Source of the DNA: Anaerolineales bacterium UBA832
GTDB taxonomy: Bacteria > Chloroflexota > Anaerolineae > Anaerolineales > UBA11657
Reading direction: 5' to 3'
NCBI GenBank assembly: GCA_002296125.1
Contig: DBHI01000040.1
Location: 4,840-29,804 of the forward strand
DNA: 24,965 nucleotides
Program-made: the position numbers and the translations under genes
Notes under the pieces: model-generated
Database searches by the model: none
Told to the model about the DNA's origin: nothing
Seen by the model: the letters and a program-made list of their open reading frames with translations, nothing else
In this document: positions 1 through 7,201 of the stretch, in pieces
How positions within the stretch are numbered: position 1 is the stretch's first letter
Layout: every line of letters starts with the position of its first letter

Positions 1-1
1 T

Positions 2-349
2 ATTAATGCTCATGGTACATCAACACCTTTAAATGATAAAACAGAAACTCTGGCAATCAAAAAAGTCTTCGGCGACTATGCATATAATATACCAATCTCT
101 TCAACCAAATCCATGCATGGTCATTTACTCGGTGGAGCCGGAGCATTAGAGGCAATACTATGCATCAACTCAATAACAAATTCGAAAATACCACCTACCA
201 TCAATCATTGCACAGATGACCCTGAATGTGATTTGGATTACACATTACACCAATCCAGAACAATATCTCCTAATGTGGTCATGTCAAACTCATTTGGATT
301 TGGTGGACACAATGCATCATTGATATTCACAAAATATAATAACAACTGA
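2..349 (+). CDS. fabF: 3-oxoacyl-ACP synthase II (KASII), C-terminal part
   Basis: The gene enters from the left edge; the frame is open from base 2 and ends in TGA at 347-349. FabF condenses malonyl-ACP with a growing acyl-ACP in type II fatty acid elongation in the cytoplasm. The visible 115 residues are the C-terminal thiolase-fold half. They include INAHGTSTPLND, which holds the first active-site His, then SMHGHLLGGAGALEAI, which holds the second His, and the closing NSFGFGGHN loop. The nucleophilic Cys lies upstream of the window. The stop is 3 nt before fabH, so the two genes are probably one fatty acid synthesis operon. The motifs are diagnostic for KASI/II; calling it FabF rather than FabB or a polyketide KS rests on the fabH neighbour and is slightly less certain. 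Confidence 0.93.
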   Translation: MNAHGTSTPLNDKTETLAIKKVFGDYAYNIPISSTKSMHGHLLGGAGALEAILCINSITNSKIPPTINHCTDDPECDLDYTLHQSRTISPNVVMSNSFGFGGHNASLIFTKYNNN

Positions 350-352
350 CAA

Positions 353-1501
353 ATGAATAATTTTGATAGATATGCTCATATCATAGGATGGGGTACCTCT
401 GTACCCAAAAAAGTTGTATCAAACCAGGAACTATCTGAGATGGTTGACACTACTGATGAATGGATAGAATCCAGAACAGGCATTAAACAAAGATATATAG
501 CAGATAACACTGAAACAACCGCGTCATTAGGTCTTAAGGCATCAAAAAATGCATTAGATGTAGCAAATATATCTCCAAAAGACCTAGATTTAATCATAGT
601 AGCTACATGCACTCCTGAACATAACTTTCCTTCTACTGCATCAATTATTCAAGACAAACTCGGAGCAACTAGAGCAGGTGCATTTGATATGAACGCAGCC
701 TGTACAGGGTTTGTATATGCATTAAGTGTTGCCAACCAGATGATAAGAAGTGGTGCCTTTAATACTATTTTAATCGTGGGATCAGAAACACTTTCCAAAA
801 TAGTGAACTGGGAAGATCGTAGTACATGTGTACTTTTTGGGGATGGTGCTGGAGCAATAGTTCTACAAGAAAAGAATCAACCTGGAGGAATCCTTACCTC
901 TGTTCTCAGGTCTGATGGATCAGGCGCTGATCTTCTGAAAGTCCCAGCTGGTGGAAGTGCTATGCCAGCAACAAATCACACTGTTGAAAACAATCTCCAT
1001 GCTATAACGATGAATGGTCGTGAAGTATTTAGATTTGCAACACGAGTGATGGCTGACGCATGTAATAAAGTTGTACAGCAAGCAGACATGACTCTAGATG
1101 ACATAGATTTTATAATACCGCATCAAGCAAATAAACGAATTATTGAAACTGCAGCACGAAATCTCAACCTACCACTTGATAAATTCATCATGAATTTAGA
1201 CGCACATGGAAACACTTCTGCAGCCTCTATTCCTTTGGCATTATGTGAAGCAATCTCAAATCAACAAATAAAAGATAAACATAATATCATCTTTGTAGCT
1301 TTTGGCGGTGGTCTCTCCTGGGGTGCTACACTAGTTAGTTGGGATATGACTCACACTAAACCTGTAAATCAAATATGGCACAAATTGCGCAGACAAGCAC
1401 TTTATGGTTTCGCAAAAATTAGATCAACAATTAGACGTAGCACCAGAAAGATTGAAGGAATATTGCTGAAAGACGATTCAACAGATATTGACAAAACGTA
1501 A
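353..1501 (+). CDS. fabH: 3-oxoacyl-ACP synthase III (KASIII) with basic C-terminal extension
   Basis: FabH starts fatty acid synthesis by condensing an acyl-CoA primer with malonyl-ACP. The full Cys-His-Asn triad is visible: C117 in AACTGF, H257 in PHQANKRI and N287 in DAHGNTSAAS. The N-terminal GWGTSVPKKVVSN and the DEWIESRTGI segment are also typical. The family is usually about 310-335 residues. This protein has 382, because about 50 residues follow the normal end (GGGLSWGATLVSWDM). That tail is rich in Arg and Lys, contains KLRRQALYGFAKIRSTIRR, and ends in an acidic stretch. Its function is unknown; membrane or partner binding would be a guess. The ATG lies 3 nt after the fabF stop without a clear Shine-Dalgarno, which suggests translational coupling. 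It converges on rpoD with a 32-nt gap. Confidence 0.96.
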   Translation: MNNFDRYAHIIGWGTSVPKKVVSNQELSEMVDTTDEWIESRTGIKQRYIADNTETTASLGLKASKNALDVANISPKDLDLIIVATCTPEHNFPSTASIIQDKLGATRAGAFDMNAACTGFVYALSVANQMIRSGAFNTILIVGSETLSKIVNWEDRSTCVLFGDGAGAIVLQEKNQPGGILTSVLRSDGSGADLLKVPAGGSAMPATNHTVENNLHAITMNGREVFRFATRVMADACNKVVQQADMTLDDIDFIIPHQANKRIIETAARNLNLPLDKFIMNLDAHGNTSAASIPLALCEAISNQQIKDKHNIIFVAFGGGLSWGATLVSWDMTHTKPVNQIWHKLRRQALYGFAKIRSTIRRSTRKIEGILLKDDSTDIDKT

Positions 1502-1533
1502 TATCAAACTATATAAAATATTAAGATTGTTTA

Positions 1534-2883
1534 TCAATATTCCCGTAAAAACCCTTCTAATAATTCTTTTTGATCAGGTGTTCTTAACCTACCCAGAGCT
1601 TGGGCCTCTATCTGTCGCACTCTCTCACGTGTAACACCCATTTTGCGCCCCACTTCTTCTAAGGTATAAGATTCACCATCTAACAATCCATATCTTAATT
1701 GTAATATACGTACTTCTCTAGGCGGAAGACCTGTCAAGGCATCCCTAATCTGTAACCTTAACATGTTTTGCGTAGTTGCTTCCACAGGTGCCGGACTATC
1801 CTCATCTTCAACAAAATCCCCAACACTAGAATCTTCCTGGTCATCAGTCGGAGCTTCTAAAGACAAAGGTCTACGAGCTATCTGAACCATGTCTTCTACC
1901 TTTTTTGGAGTAACATCTAATAAATCTGCTAATTCCTCCACCGTAGGATCACGTCCAAGCTTCTGAGTCAATGAATGCGATACTCTAAGCAATTTGTTTA
2001 TTTGATCTCCCATGTGAACTGGCACTCTAATAGTTCTTCCTTGGTCAGCAATAGCCCTTGTAACAGCCTGACGTATCCACCAGGTGGCATAAGTACTAAA
2101 TTTGTGACCACGATGATAGTCAAATTTCTTTGCAGCTCGTAACAATCCAATATTTCCTTCCTGTATTAAATCTAAAAATGGCACCCCTCTACCAATATAC
2201 TTTTTAGCCACACTAATAACCAAACGAGAATTGGCAGTAACAAGATGCTCACGAGCCTCAACACCATCTTCAATATCTTGATTTAATATGGATTTTCTCT
2301 CATAAGAAATCTTTTTGTCAGAATTCAATTCTTCTTCTGCTTGAACTGCTTTCTCCATTCTTTTAGCTAACCAGACTTCTTCGTCCTTAGTTAACAAAGG
2401 AACACGACCAACTTCTTTCAAATACAAACCTATTGTATCGTCAACATCTAATGCGGATATACCAGATTTGCCTCTGCTACGTCTTTTGATCTTCTTAATT
2501 TCAACATTGAACCGTTCCTTCTCAGGCATAAATCCATCTTTATCTTCTGCATTAGCAAAGTCACCTTCATCATCAGATGCTTTTTCAACAATCTCAACTC
2601 CAGCTTCCAATAATGAAGCCAATGTCTCATCCAATATACCTATATCCTCTTCAGCTTCTGGATATAATGTAACAATTTCATCGATTGATATTTTACCTTT
2701 ACTTTCAGCAAGTTCTATTAACTTCTGGATTTTAGGATGTTCCGTTTCAGCAGCTAATATCTCTGCCTGCAATTCAGCATTACTTAGAGAACGCAAATCA
2801 CCATTAGTATTACCGTTGGATCTAGAATTCATTTTATTTGACTTACTTCGTTTATTCTTATTTGACTTTCTGTTTTTGCTCAT
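1534..2883 (-). CDS. rpoD: RNA polymerase primary sigma factor (sigma-70/RpoD)
   Basis: This housekeeping sigma factor of 449 aa directs core polymerase to -35/-10 promoters. In order: a Lys/Asn/Ser-rich tail (1-30); a region 1.1-like segment (about 50-100, KIQKLIELAESKGKISIDEI); an acidic linker; region 1.2 (about 146-178, DDTIGLYLKEVGRVPLLT); region 2 (about 212-285), with the -10-reading helix in TYATWWIRQAVTRAI; region 3 (about 291-368); and region 4 (about 380-440), with the -35-reading helix-turn-helix in TLEEVGRKMGVTRERVRQIE. The region 1.1-like segment, the intact region 1.2 and the closing LRTPDQKELLEGFLREY favour a primary rather than an alternative sigma. A GAGG about 10 nt upstream supports the ATG. 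The candidate promoter is at 3053-3082 on the same strand. It ends tail-to-tail with fabH. Confidence 0.96.
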   Translation of the reverse strand: MSKNRKSNKNKRSKSNKMNSRSNGNTNGDLRSLSNAELQAEILAAETEHPKIQKLIELAESKGKISIDEIVTLYPEAEEDIGILDETLASLLEAGVEIVEKASDDEGDFANAEDKDGFMPEKERFNVEIKKIKRRSRGKSGISALDVDDTIGLYLKEVGRVPLLTKDEEVWLAKRMEKAVQAEEELNSDKKISYERKSILNQDIEDGVEAREHLVTANSRLVISVAKKYIGRGVPFLDLIQEGNIGLLRAAKKFDYHRGHKFSTYATWWIRQAVTRAIADQGRTIRVPVHMGDQINKLLRVSHSLTQKLGRDPTVEELADLLDVTPKKVEDMVQIARRPLSLEAPTDDQEDSSVGDFVEDEDSPAPVEATTQNMLRLQIRDALTGLPPREVRILQLRYGLLDGESYTLEEVGRKMGVTRERVRQIEAQALGRLRTPDQKELLEGFLREY

Positions 2884-2935
2884 ACTTATATTTGCCTCAT
2901 TTTATTTCTGTTTTCTGTAAGATTTATTTTCTAAA

Positions 2936-3121
2936 TTACGACTTTTCTTCACAGAAAGAACACACCTTACTATCGAATACAGTGTGCCCAACAACAGCAA
3001 TAAAATTGTCTAAAACATCTGTGTTCATCTCAAAGAAATGAACAGGATCAGTCTTATACATCATTACTGCTGATTCTGTCAAGGTTATATTTTTCTTCAG
3101 ACTCACTTGACACATTTTCAT
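2936..3121 (-). CDS. possible small Cys-containing protein upstream of rpoD
   Basis: A 61-codon frame from ATG 3121 to a TAA, on the rpoD strand and 52 nt before rpoD. I do not recognise it. The product has a balanced, protein-like composition, including DVLDNFIAVVGHTVFD, and ends with a CSFC pair that could be half of a metal site. Against it: there is no Shine-Dalgarno before the ATG, a strong rpoD-directed promoter candidate (3053-3082) lies inside it, and the + strand hppA promoter overlaps its start. If transcription begins near 3046, only the last 30 residues (from the ATG at 3028) could be made from that mRNA. It may be a chance frame in a regulatory region. Confidence 0.3.
   Translation of the reverse strand: MKMCQVSLKKNITLTESAVMMYKTDPVHFFEMNTDVLDNFIAVVGHTVFDSKVCSFCEEKS
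3053..3082 (-). promoter_or_regulatory. candidate sigma-70 promoter for rpoD
   Basis: Read on the - strand, TTGACA (plus 3077-3082) is followed after 18 nt by TATAAG (plus 3053-3058). That is a perfect -35 and a 5/6 -10 with near-ideal spacing. It points at rpoD and would give a leader of about 160 nt. It sits back-to-back with the + strand promoter at 3107-3135, as expected for a divergent promoter region. No transcript data are available. Confidence 0.5.
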
Positions 3122-3135
3122 CAACTCAGTAAAAT
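3107..3135 (+). promoter_or_regulatory. candidate sigma-70 promoter for hppA
   Basis: TTGACA (3107-3112), a 17-nt spacer and TAAAAT (3130-3135) form a near-consensus promoter on the + strand. Transcription would start near 3142 and give a leader of about 118 nt before hppA. The very first transcribed bases would form the GC-rich hairpin at 3148-3174. It is the best promoter match I found before hppA. Confidence 0.6.
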
Positions 3136-3147
3136 CCCGCCATTGAT

Positions 3148-3180
3148 CGCCCGAATCTTTACTTTTTTCGGGCGTATTTT
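3148..3180 (+). terminator. terminator-like hairpin in the hppA leader
   Basis: CGCCCGAA (3148-3155) pairs perfectly with TTCGGGCG (3167-3174) across an 11-nt loop, followed by TATTTT (3175-3180). The GC-rich 8-bp stem stands out in this AT-rich sequence. The U-rich tail is only on the + strand, so it would act on + transcription. There is no + strand gene upstream to terminate. It starts about 6 nt after the predicted hppA start site. It could be an attenuator, a 5' stem that protects the mRNA, or a terminator for stray antisense transcription. Confidence 0.6.
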
Positions 3181-3259
3181 ATGTAAATCAAACAAAATAT
3201 TAATTACAATAAATACAACTATAGACACAAAATCATAAAATATTGGAGGAAAAATATCA

Positions 3260-5539
3260 ATGTACAACTTACTAGAATCCACAGTATCACAAGCGGAACG
3301 TCTACCTTTACCTATAATATGGTGGCTAACACCAATTAGTGCTTTCATAGCTCTCCTTTTCGCATTTATTTTTTATAGATCAGTCATGGAGAAAGATGAA
3401 GGTACCCCACGCATGAAAGAAATTGCGCAAGCAGTTAGAGATGGAGCAATGGCATATCTGCGAAGACAATACCGGGTAGTAGCCATAGCATTTCTTATCC
3501 TATTTATCATATTTCTCACGTTATCCTTCTTTAACCTGCAGAACAGAATTGTGCCATATGCATTTCTAACTGGTGGCCTATTCTCCGGTATCTGTGGATA
3601 CTTCGGTATGAAAACAGCTACCAATGCAAGTGCCCGCACAACACATGCAGCAAGCAAAAGTCTAAATGATGGGTTGCAAGTAGCATTCCGCGCTGGTGCA
3701 GTAATGGGATTAGTAGTTGTAGGATTTGCACTACTTGACATATCAGCTTGGTTTATAGCACTATATTATTTATTTCCACCTGAATTTTTTGGCACAGTAA
3801 ATCCATTACCACAAATCACAGTAATTATGTTGAGCTTTGGTTTTGGAGCAAGCACACAAGCCCTTTTTGCAAGAGTAGGAGGTGGTATATATACAAAAGC
3901 TGCAGATGTCGGTGCAGACCTAGTAGGCAAAGTAGAGGCTGGGATTCCAGAGGATGATCCCCGTAATCCTGCAACAATAGCAGACAATGTTGGCGATAAC
4001 GTGGGTGATGTCGCAGGTATGGGTGCAGACTTATATGAATCATATGCCGGATCCATCCTAGCTACTGCAGCATTAGGTGTAGCTGCTGTAATCACATCAT
4101 ATGGAATGGAAAGCATAGCAATTCAAATTAATTACATTGCTATGCCTATGGTTTTAGCAGCTGCAGGAGTTATTCTATCAGTTCTAGGTGTGTATCTTGT
4201 AAGAACTAAAGAAGGTGCCGGAATGCAAGCTCTAATGAAATCTTTGAATAGAGGAATCAATGTATCAGCCATAGGGATTGCAATAGTTGCATTACCTCTT
4301 GTTTATGCATTCGAACTTAACCGCCCTATACTAATGTGGTTAACAATTATTACTGGTTTGCTAGTAGGAATTATCATCGGAAAAGCAACTGAATACTACA
4401 CATCACATGAATACAAACCGACACAAAATATTGCTGATCAAGGTGAAAGTGGTCCTGCTACTGTTATCATACAAGGACTCTCTGTAGGTATGCAGTCGAC
4501 TGCCACTCCTGTAATTACGATAGCAGTAGGAATTACCATAGCCTACTATTTTTCTGGTGGAGTAGAAAATACCTTAATGGGTTTATATGGTGTAGGCCTA
4601 GCAGCAGTTGCAATGTTATCTACACTAGGAATAACTTTGGCAGCTGATGCATATGGACCAATAGCTGATAATGCCGGTGGAAATGCTGAAATGGCTGGGC
4701 TTGATCCAGAAGTACGAAAACGTACTGACGAACTTGATGCTGTAGGTAATACTACTGCTGCTACAGGAAAAGGTTTTGCAATCGGAAGTGCAGCTCTCAC
4801 AGCACTAGCATTATTAGCAGCATATCTAGAAGAAATTCGATTTAGCTTAGTTCACTTACTTGGAATAGAAACAGTTGAAATTCGTGGAGTCACTGTTATG
4901 GTAGAAACCATGACAATGCAAGACTTCATGAGCTATTACGATGTCACATTATTAAATCCTGCAGTACTAATTGGTATATTCATTGGAGCAATGACTGTAT
5001 TCTACTTTTCCGCAATGACTATGTCTGCAGTAGGACGTGCAGCTGGCGCAATGGTATTAGAAGTTCGCAGACAATTCAAGGAAATACCCGGCATAATGGA
5101 TGGCACCGCAACACCAGATTATGCTAGATGTGTTGAAATTTCTACCAAAGGTGCTCAAAAAGAAATGGTAGCACCTGCCACATTAGCAATTCTCATTCCT
5201 GTTGTTGTAGGGTTAATATTTGGAGTAGCTGGTGTACTTGGACTACTGTCGGGAGGACTTGCAACCGGCTTTGTAATGGCTGTAATGATGTCAAATGCTG
5301 GTGGTGCATGGGACAACGCAAAAAAACTAGTTGAAACTGGAGAAAAAGGAGGCAAGGGTTCAGAAGTACATAAAGCAACTGTTGTTGGTGACACCGTTGG
5401 TGACCCTTTTAAAGATACTAGTGGACCATCACTAAACATATTAATCAAATTAATGAGTATGGTATCTGTAGTATTTGCAGGACTCATTGCAAGTGTTGGT
5501 GCTAACGGCCTAATGGGACAATTGATGTCCATGTTCTAA
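3260..5539 (+). CDS. hppA: membrane-bound ion-pumping pyrophosphatase, K+-dependent type
   Basis: This integral membrane enzyme couples PPi hydrolysis to H+ (or Na+) transport across the cytoplasmic membrane, recycling PPi as an energy source. At 759 aa with many hydrophobic helices it matches the family. Catalytic signatures are intact: DVGADLVGKVE (216-226), DNVGDNVGDVAGMGAD (242-257), NAGGAWDNAKK (679-689) and GDTVGDPFKDT (710-720). At the site that separates the two subfamilies it has Ala500 and Gly503 in GNTTAATGKGF, where K+-independent enzymes have Lys and Thr. It should therefore need K+. The transported ion cannot be assigned securely by eye. GGAGGA at 3245-3250, 9 nt before the ATG, fixes the start. 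It stands divergent from rpoD with its own strong promoter candidate. Confidence 0.96.
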   Translation: MYNLLESTVSQAERLPLPIIWWLTPISAFIALLFAFIFYRSVMEKDEGTPRMKEIAQAVRDGAMAYLRRQYRVVAIAFLILFIIFLTLSFFNLQNRIVPYAFLTGGLFSGICGYFGMKTATNASARTTHAASKSLNDGLQVAFRAGAVMGLVVVGFALLDISAWFIALYYLFPPEFFGTVNPLPQITVIMLSFGFGASTQALFARVGGGIYTKAADVGADLVGKVEAGIPEDDPRNPATIADNVGDNVGDVAGMGADLYESYAGSILATAALGVAAVITSYGMESIAIQINYIAMPMVLAAAGVILSVLGVYLVRTKEGAGMQALMKSLNRGINVSAIGIAIVALPLVYAFELNRPILMWLTIITGLLVGIIIGKATEYYTSHEYKPTQNIADQGESGPATVIIQGLSVGMQSTATPVITIAVGITIAYYFSGGVENTLMGLYGVGLAAVAMLSTLGITLAADAYGPIADNAGGNAEMAGLDPEVRKRTDELDAVGNTTAATGKGFAIGSAALTALALLAAYLEEIRFSLVHLLGIETVEIRGVTVMVETMTMQDFMSYYDVTLLNPAVLIGIFIGAMTVFYFSAMTMSAVGRAAGAMVLEVRRQFKEIPGIMDGTATPDYARCVEISTKGAQKEMVAPATLAILIPVVVGLIFGVAGVLGLLSGGLATGFVMAVMMSNAGGAWDNAKKLVETGEKGGKGSEVHKATVVGDTVGDPFKDTSGPSLNILIKLMSMVSVVFAGLIASVGANGLMGQLMSMF

Positions 5540-5573
5540 TGCATTGATTTGTAACATAGTACAATCAACTTAA

Positions 5574-5609
5574 CAATAGTACATTGAACAATTGTTCAAT
5601 GTACTATTG
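5574..5609. repeat. 36-bp perfect palindrome after hppA
   Basis: CAATAGTACATTGAACAA (5574-5591) is followed directly by its exact reverse complement (5592-5609). There are 18 matched pairs with no central spacer. As RNA it gives a long AT-rich hairpin with a minimal loop 34 nt after the hppA stop. No U-tract follows, so it is not a classic intrinsic terminator on either strand, though it could block 3' exonuclease decay of hppA mRNA. As DNA it could be a dimer-binding operator, since a possible -35 (TTGTTC, 5592-5597) lies in its right arm. Confidence 0.85.
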
Positions 5610-5620
5610 AAGTATATACT
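5592..5620 (+). promoter_or_regulatory. weak promoter candidate for the TPR-ndk pair
   Basis: TTGTTC (5592-5597), a 17-nt spacer and TATACT (5615-5620) resemble a sigma-70 promoter with a 4/6 -35 and a 5/6 -10. The -35 lies inside the right arm of the perfect palindrome, so a protein bound there would block it. In such AT-rich sequence a match of this quality can be chance. Confidence 0.3.
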
Positions 5621-5637
5621 TATAAAATACTTCAAGG
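5607..5637 (+). promoter_or_regulatory. hairpin reaching the ribosome-binding site of the TPR gene
   Basis: TTGAAGTAT (5607-5615) pairs with ATACTTCAA (5628-5636), a 9-bp stem that covers the AA of the AAGG Shine-Dalgarno at 5634-5637, with the TPR start at 5645. Its left arm overlaps the last three bases of the 36-bp palindrome. The palindrome AAGTATATACTT (5610-5621) competes for the same bases. The alternative folds could make translation initiation conditional; this is inference from base pairing alone. Confidence 0.4.
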
Positions 5638-5644
5638 TAATACA

Positions 5645-6292
5645 ATGTTTAATTATTTAGACAGTAATGAGAATAAAGACAAACTATCATCTGACAATAC
5701 AAATAGAATGTCAAGTGGATTTGAACCTTTATCTCCTTTCAGTGCCAATAACAAAAATAAACAGACTACGCATTTACCAAAATGGATAATTAACAATTCA
5801 GATAATAATTCAAAACATGAAAATCATTCAACTAACTATAACTTTAAATGGTTAGACGAACACAAAAACAAGCCAGCTAGCAATAATAAAAATTATTCTC
5901 CAAAATCATTAAAATATAATGATTCCTTGTCTAAATCTACACAACCATCAACTGAAAACCCTAAACTAACGACGACTAAAACTAACCAAGAAACATCGAA
6001 CACTTCAAGAAAACATGTTGCTAATATAACAACAAGCAATTCTAAAGATATCCTGAAAAAAGCCAGAAATTCACTCAATAATAATCAAATAGATACTGCA
6101 CTAGGACATTATATGAACCTAGTTAAATCTTCAGAAAAACTTAATCAAGTGGTTGATGATTTAGAGAAAGTCATATCTGACCCGCACATTAATAATACTG
6201 CTACAATTCTTCAAACACTGGCTGATGCATATACTAAATCAGGAAATTTTGAAAAAGCACTACCTCTTTACCATAAAGCACTTGGTAGATAA
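5645..6292 (+). CDS. TPR-repeat protein with long disordered Asn/Ser-rich N-terminus
   Basis: A 215-aa cytoplasmic protein with no signal peptide. Residues 1 to about 135 are low-complexity, rich in Asn, Ser, Lys and Thr, and contain two short Trp-centred patches (LPKWIINN and FKWLDEHKN) that look like degenerate linear motifs. Residues from about 137 to the end are helical and TPR-like: KKARNSLNNNQIDTALGHY, then a full repeat ATILQTLADAYTKSGNFEKALPLYHKALG with the usual A/G/Y/A spacing. TPRs bind other proteins, but nothing here names the partner. It is followed 25 nt later by ndk on the same strand, so they are probably co-transcribed. AAGG at 5634-5637 precedes the ATG. The function is unknown. 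Confidence 0.8.
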   Translation: MFNYLDSNENKDKLSSDNTNRMSSGFEPLSPFSANNKNKQTTHLPKWIINNSDNNSKHENHSTNYNFKWLDEHKNKPASNNKNYSPKSLKYNDSLSKSTQPSTENPKLTTTKTNQETSNTSRKHVANITTSNSKDILKKARNSLNNNQIDTALGHYMNLVKSSEKLNQVVDDLEKVISDPHINNTATILQTLADAYTKSGNFEKALPLYHKALGR

Positions 6293-6317
6293 AAATACAG
6301 TATAGGAGGACAGAAAA

Positions 6318-6767
6318 TTGGAAACAACATTACTTTTAGTAAAACCAGATGGAGTACAGAGAGGTCTAGTAGGTACTATTATCAGCAAGATTGAACAAAG
6401 AGGTCTAAACATAGTTGGAATGAAAATGTTATCCGTATCAAATGAACTTGCAGAAGCACATTATGCCATACATGAGGATAAACCATTTTATAATGGTCTA
6501 ATTAGTTATATAACCTCTTCTCCAGTAGTAGCAATAGCATGGCAAGGCAATAAAGCTGTATCTGTTTTGAGACAAGTATTAGGGTCTACCAATCCTACAG
6601 AGGCAAATCCCGGTACCATAAGAGGTGATTATGCAATAGATATTGGAAGAAACCTCACACATGGTTCAGATAGTGCTGAAAACGGTAAAATAGAAGTAAA
6701 TTTATGGTTCACACCAGAAGAATTAATTGAGTGGACTCGGAACGATAGCAAGTGGATATTTGAATAA
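6318..6767 (+). CDS. ndk: nucleoside diphosphate kinase
   Basis: Ndk moves the gamma phosphate from ATP to NDPs through a phosphohistidine, balancing (d)NTP pools in the cytosol. The 149-aa length is typical. The phosphorylated His is H115 in NLTHGSDS, and the N-terminal METTLLLVKPDGVQRG and C-terminal WIFE are family hallmarks. The start codon is TTG at 6318. It is chosen because AGGAGGA (6304-6310) lies 7 nt upstream and because the protein then begins exactly where other Ndk proteins do. The active-site surroundings (NPGTIRGDYAIDIGRN) are intact. It ends 35 nt from the convergent rsfS. Confidence 0.97.
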   Translation: METTLLLVKPDGVQRGLVGTIISKIEQRGLNIVGMKMLSVSNELAEAHYAIHEDKPFYNGLISYITSSPVVAIAWQGNKAVSVLRQVLGSTNPTEANPGTIRGDYAIDIGRNLTHGSDSAENGKIEVNLWFTPEELIEWTRNDSKWIFE

Positions 6768-6802
6768 AAAATGTGTTTAGTACAACATTTCTGACAAGCC
6801 TA

Positions 6803-7156
6803 TTATTGCATCCTAAGCACTACTTTACCCTCAGACCAAAGAGTCTCCAATCCATAATGTTCTCGCTGTATTCCAACAAAAAGGTGCACCATAACATCTC
6901 CAAGGTCCAATAATACCCAACCACTCTTAGCTTGATCATCCAAGTCAGGAATACTTATCTTACGCTTAATATCAATATTATCTGCAACTGCCCTAGCTAA
7001 GGCTTTTATATGTCGTTCTCCAGTACCAGTAGCAATAACATAATAGTCACTAATTATTGATATACCTTGTAAGTCAATTAATACAACAGATTCAGCCATC
7101 ATACTAGTTATAGTATCAATAGCATTATGCGCAATATCAAGACTAGTTGATTTCAT
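6803..7156 (-). CDS. rsfS: ribosomal silencing factor RsfS (Iojap family)
   Basis: RsfS binds ribosomal protein uL14 on the 50S subunit and blocks joining with the 30S, lowering translation in starvation. The 117 aa match the family size. Diagnostic segments are ISDYYVIATGTGERHIKALA and GWVLLDLGDVMVHLF, followed by HYGLETLW. GAGGTG 8 nt before the ATG supports the start. It is the last gene of the long - strand run, 45 nt after the yqeC-ygfJ fusion, and converges on ndk. I see no sign of damage or transfer. Confidence 0.95.
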   Translation of the reverse strand: MKSTSLDIAHNAIDTITSMMAESVVLIDLQGISIISDYYVIATGTGERHIKALARAVADNIDIKRKISIPDLDDQAKSGWVLLDLGDVMVHLFVGIQREHYGLETLWSEGKVVLRMQ

Positions 7157-7201
7157 GAAATGTACACCTCATTAGTTAAAACATACCATATAAAGCAGTA
7201 A

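Noticed and set aside
1484..1533. Terminator between the convergent fabH and rpoD (GATATT with AATATC).
   Set aside because: The stem is six weak pairs, overlaps the fabH end and lacks a U-tract.
2838..3041. 67-codon + strand frame overlapping the rpoD start.
   Set aside because: Its product is a Phe/Tyr/Leu/Ser-rich run typical of the complement of Lys/Asn-rich coding sequence, with no Shine-Dalgarno and no recognisable motif.
3142..3259. A metabolite riboswitch in the hppA leader.
   Set aside because: Apart from the single hairpin at 3148-3174 the leader is unstructured AT-rich sequence and shows no known aptamer core.
3373..5532. Several long - strand frames inside hppA.
   Set aside because: They lie opposite a strongly supported gene, have Ala/Pro/Ser-rich products typical of antisense frames, and have no start signals.
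6768..6802. Terminator hairpin between ndk and rsfS (AAATGT with ACATTT).
   Set aside because: The 6-bp stem is AT-only apart from one pair, the loop is 10 nt and no clear U-tract follows; this is expected by chance in AT-rich DNA.
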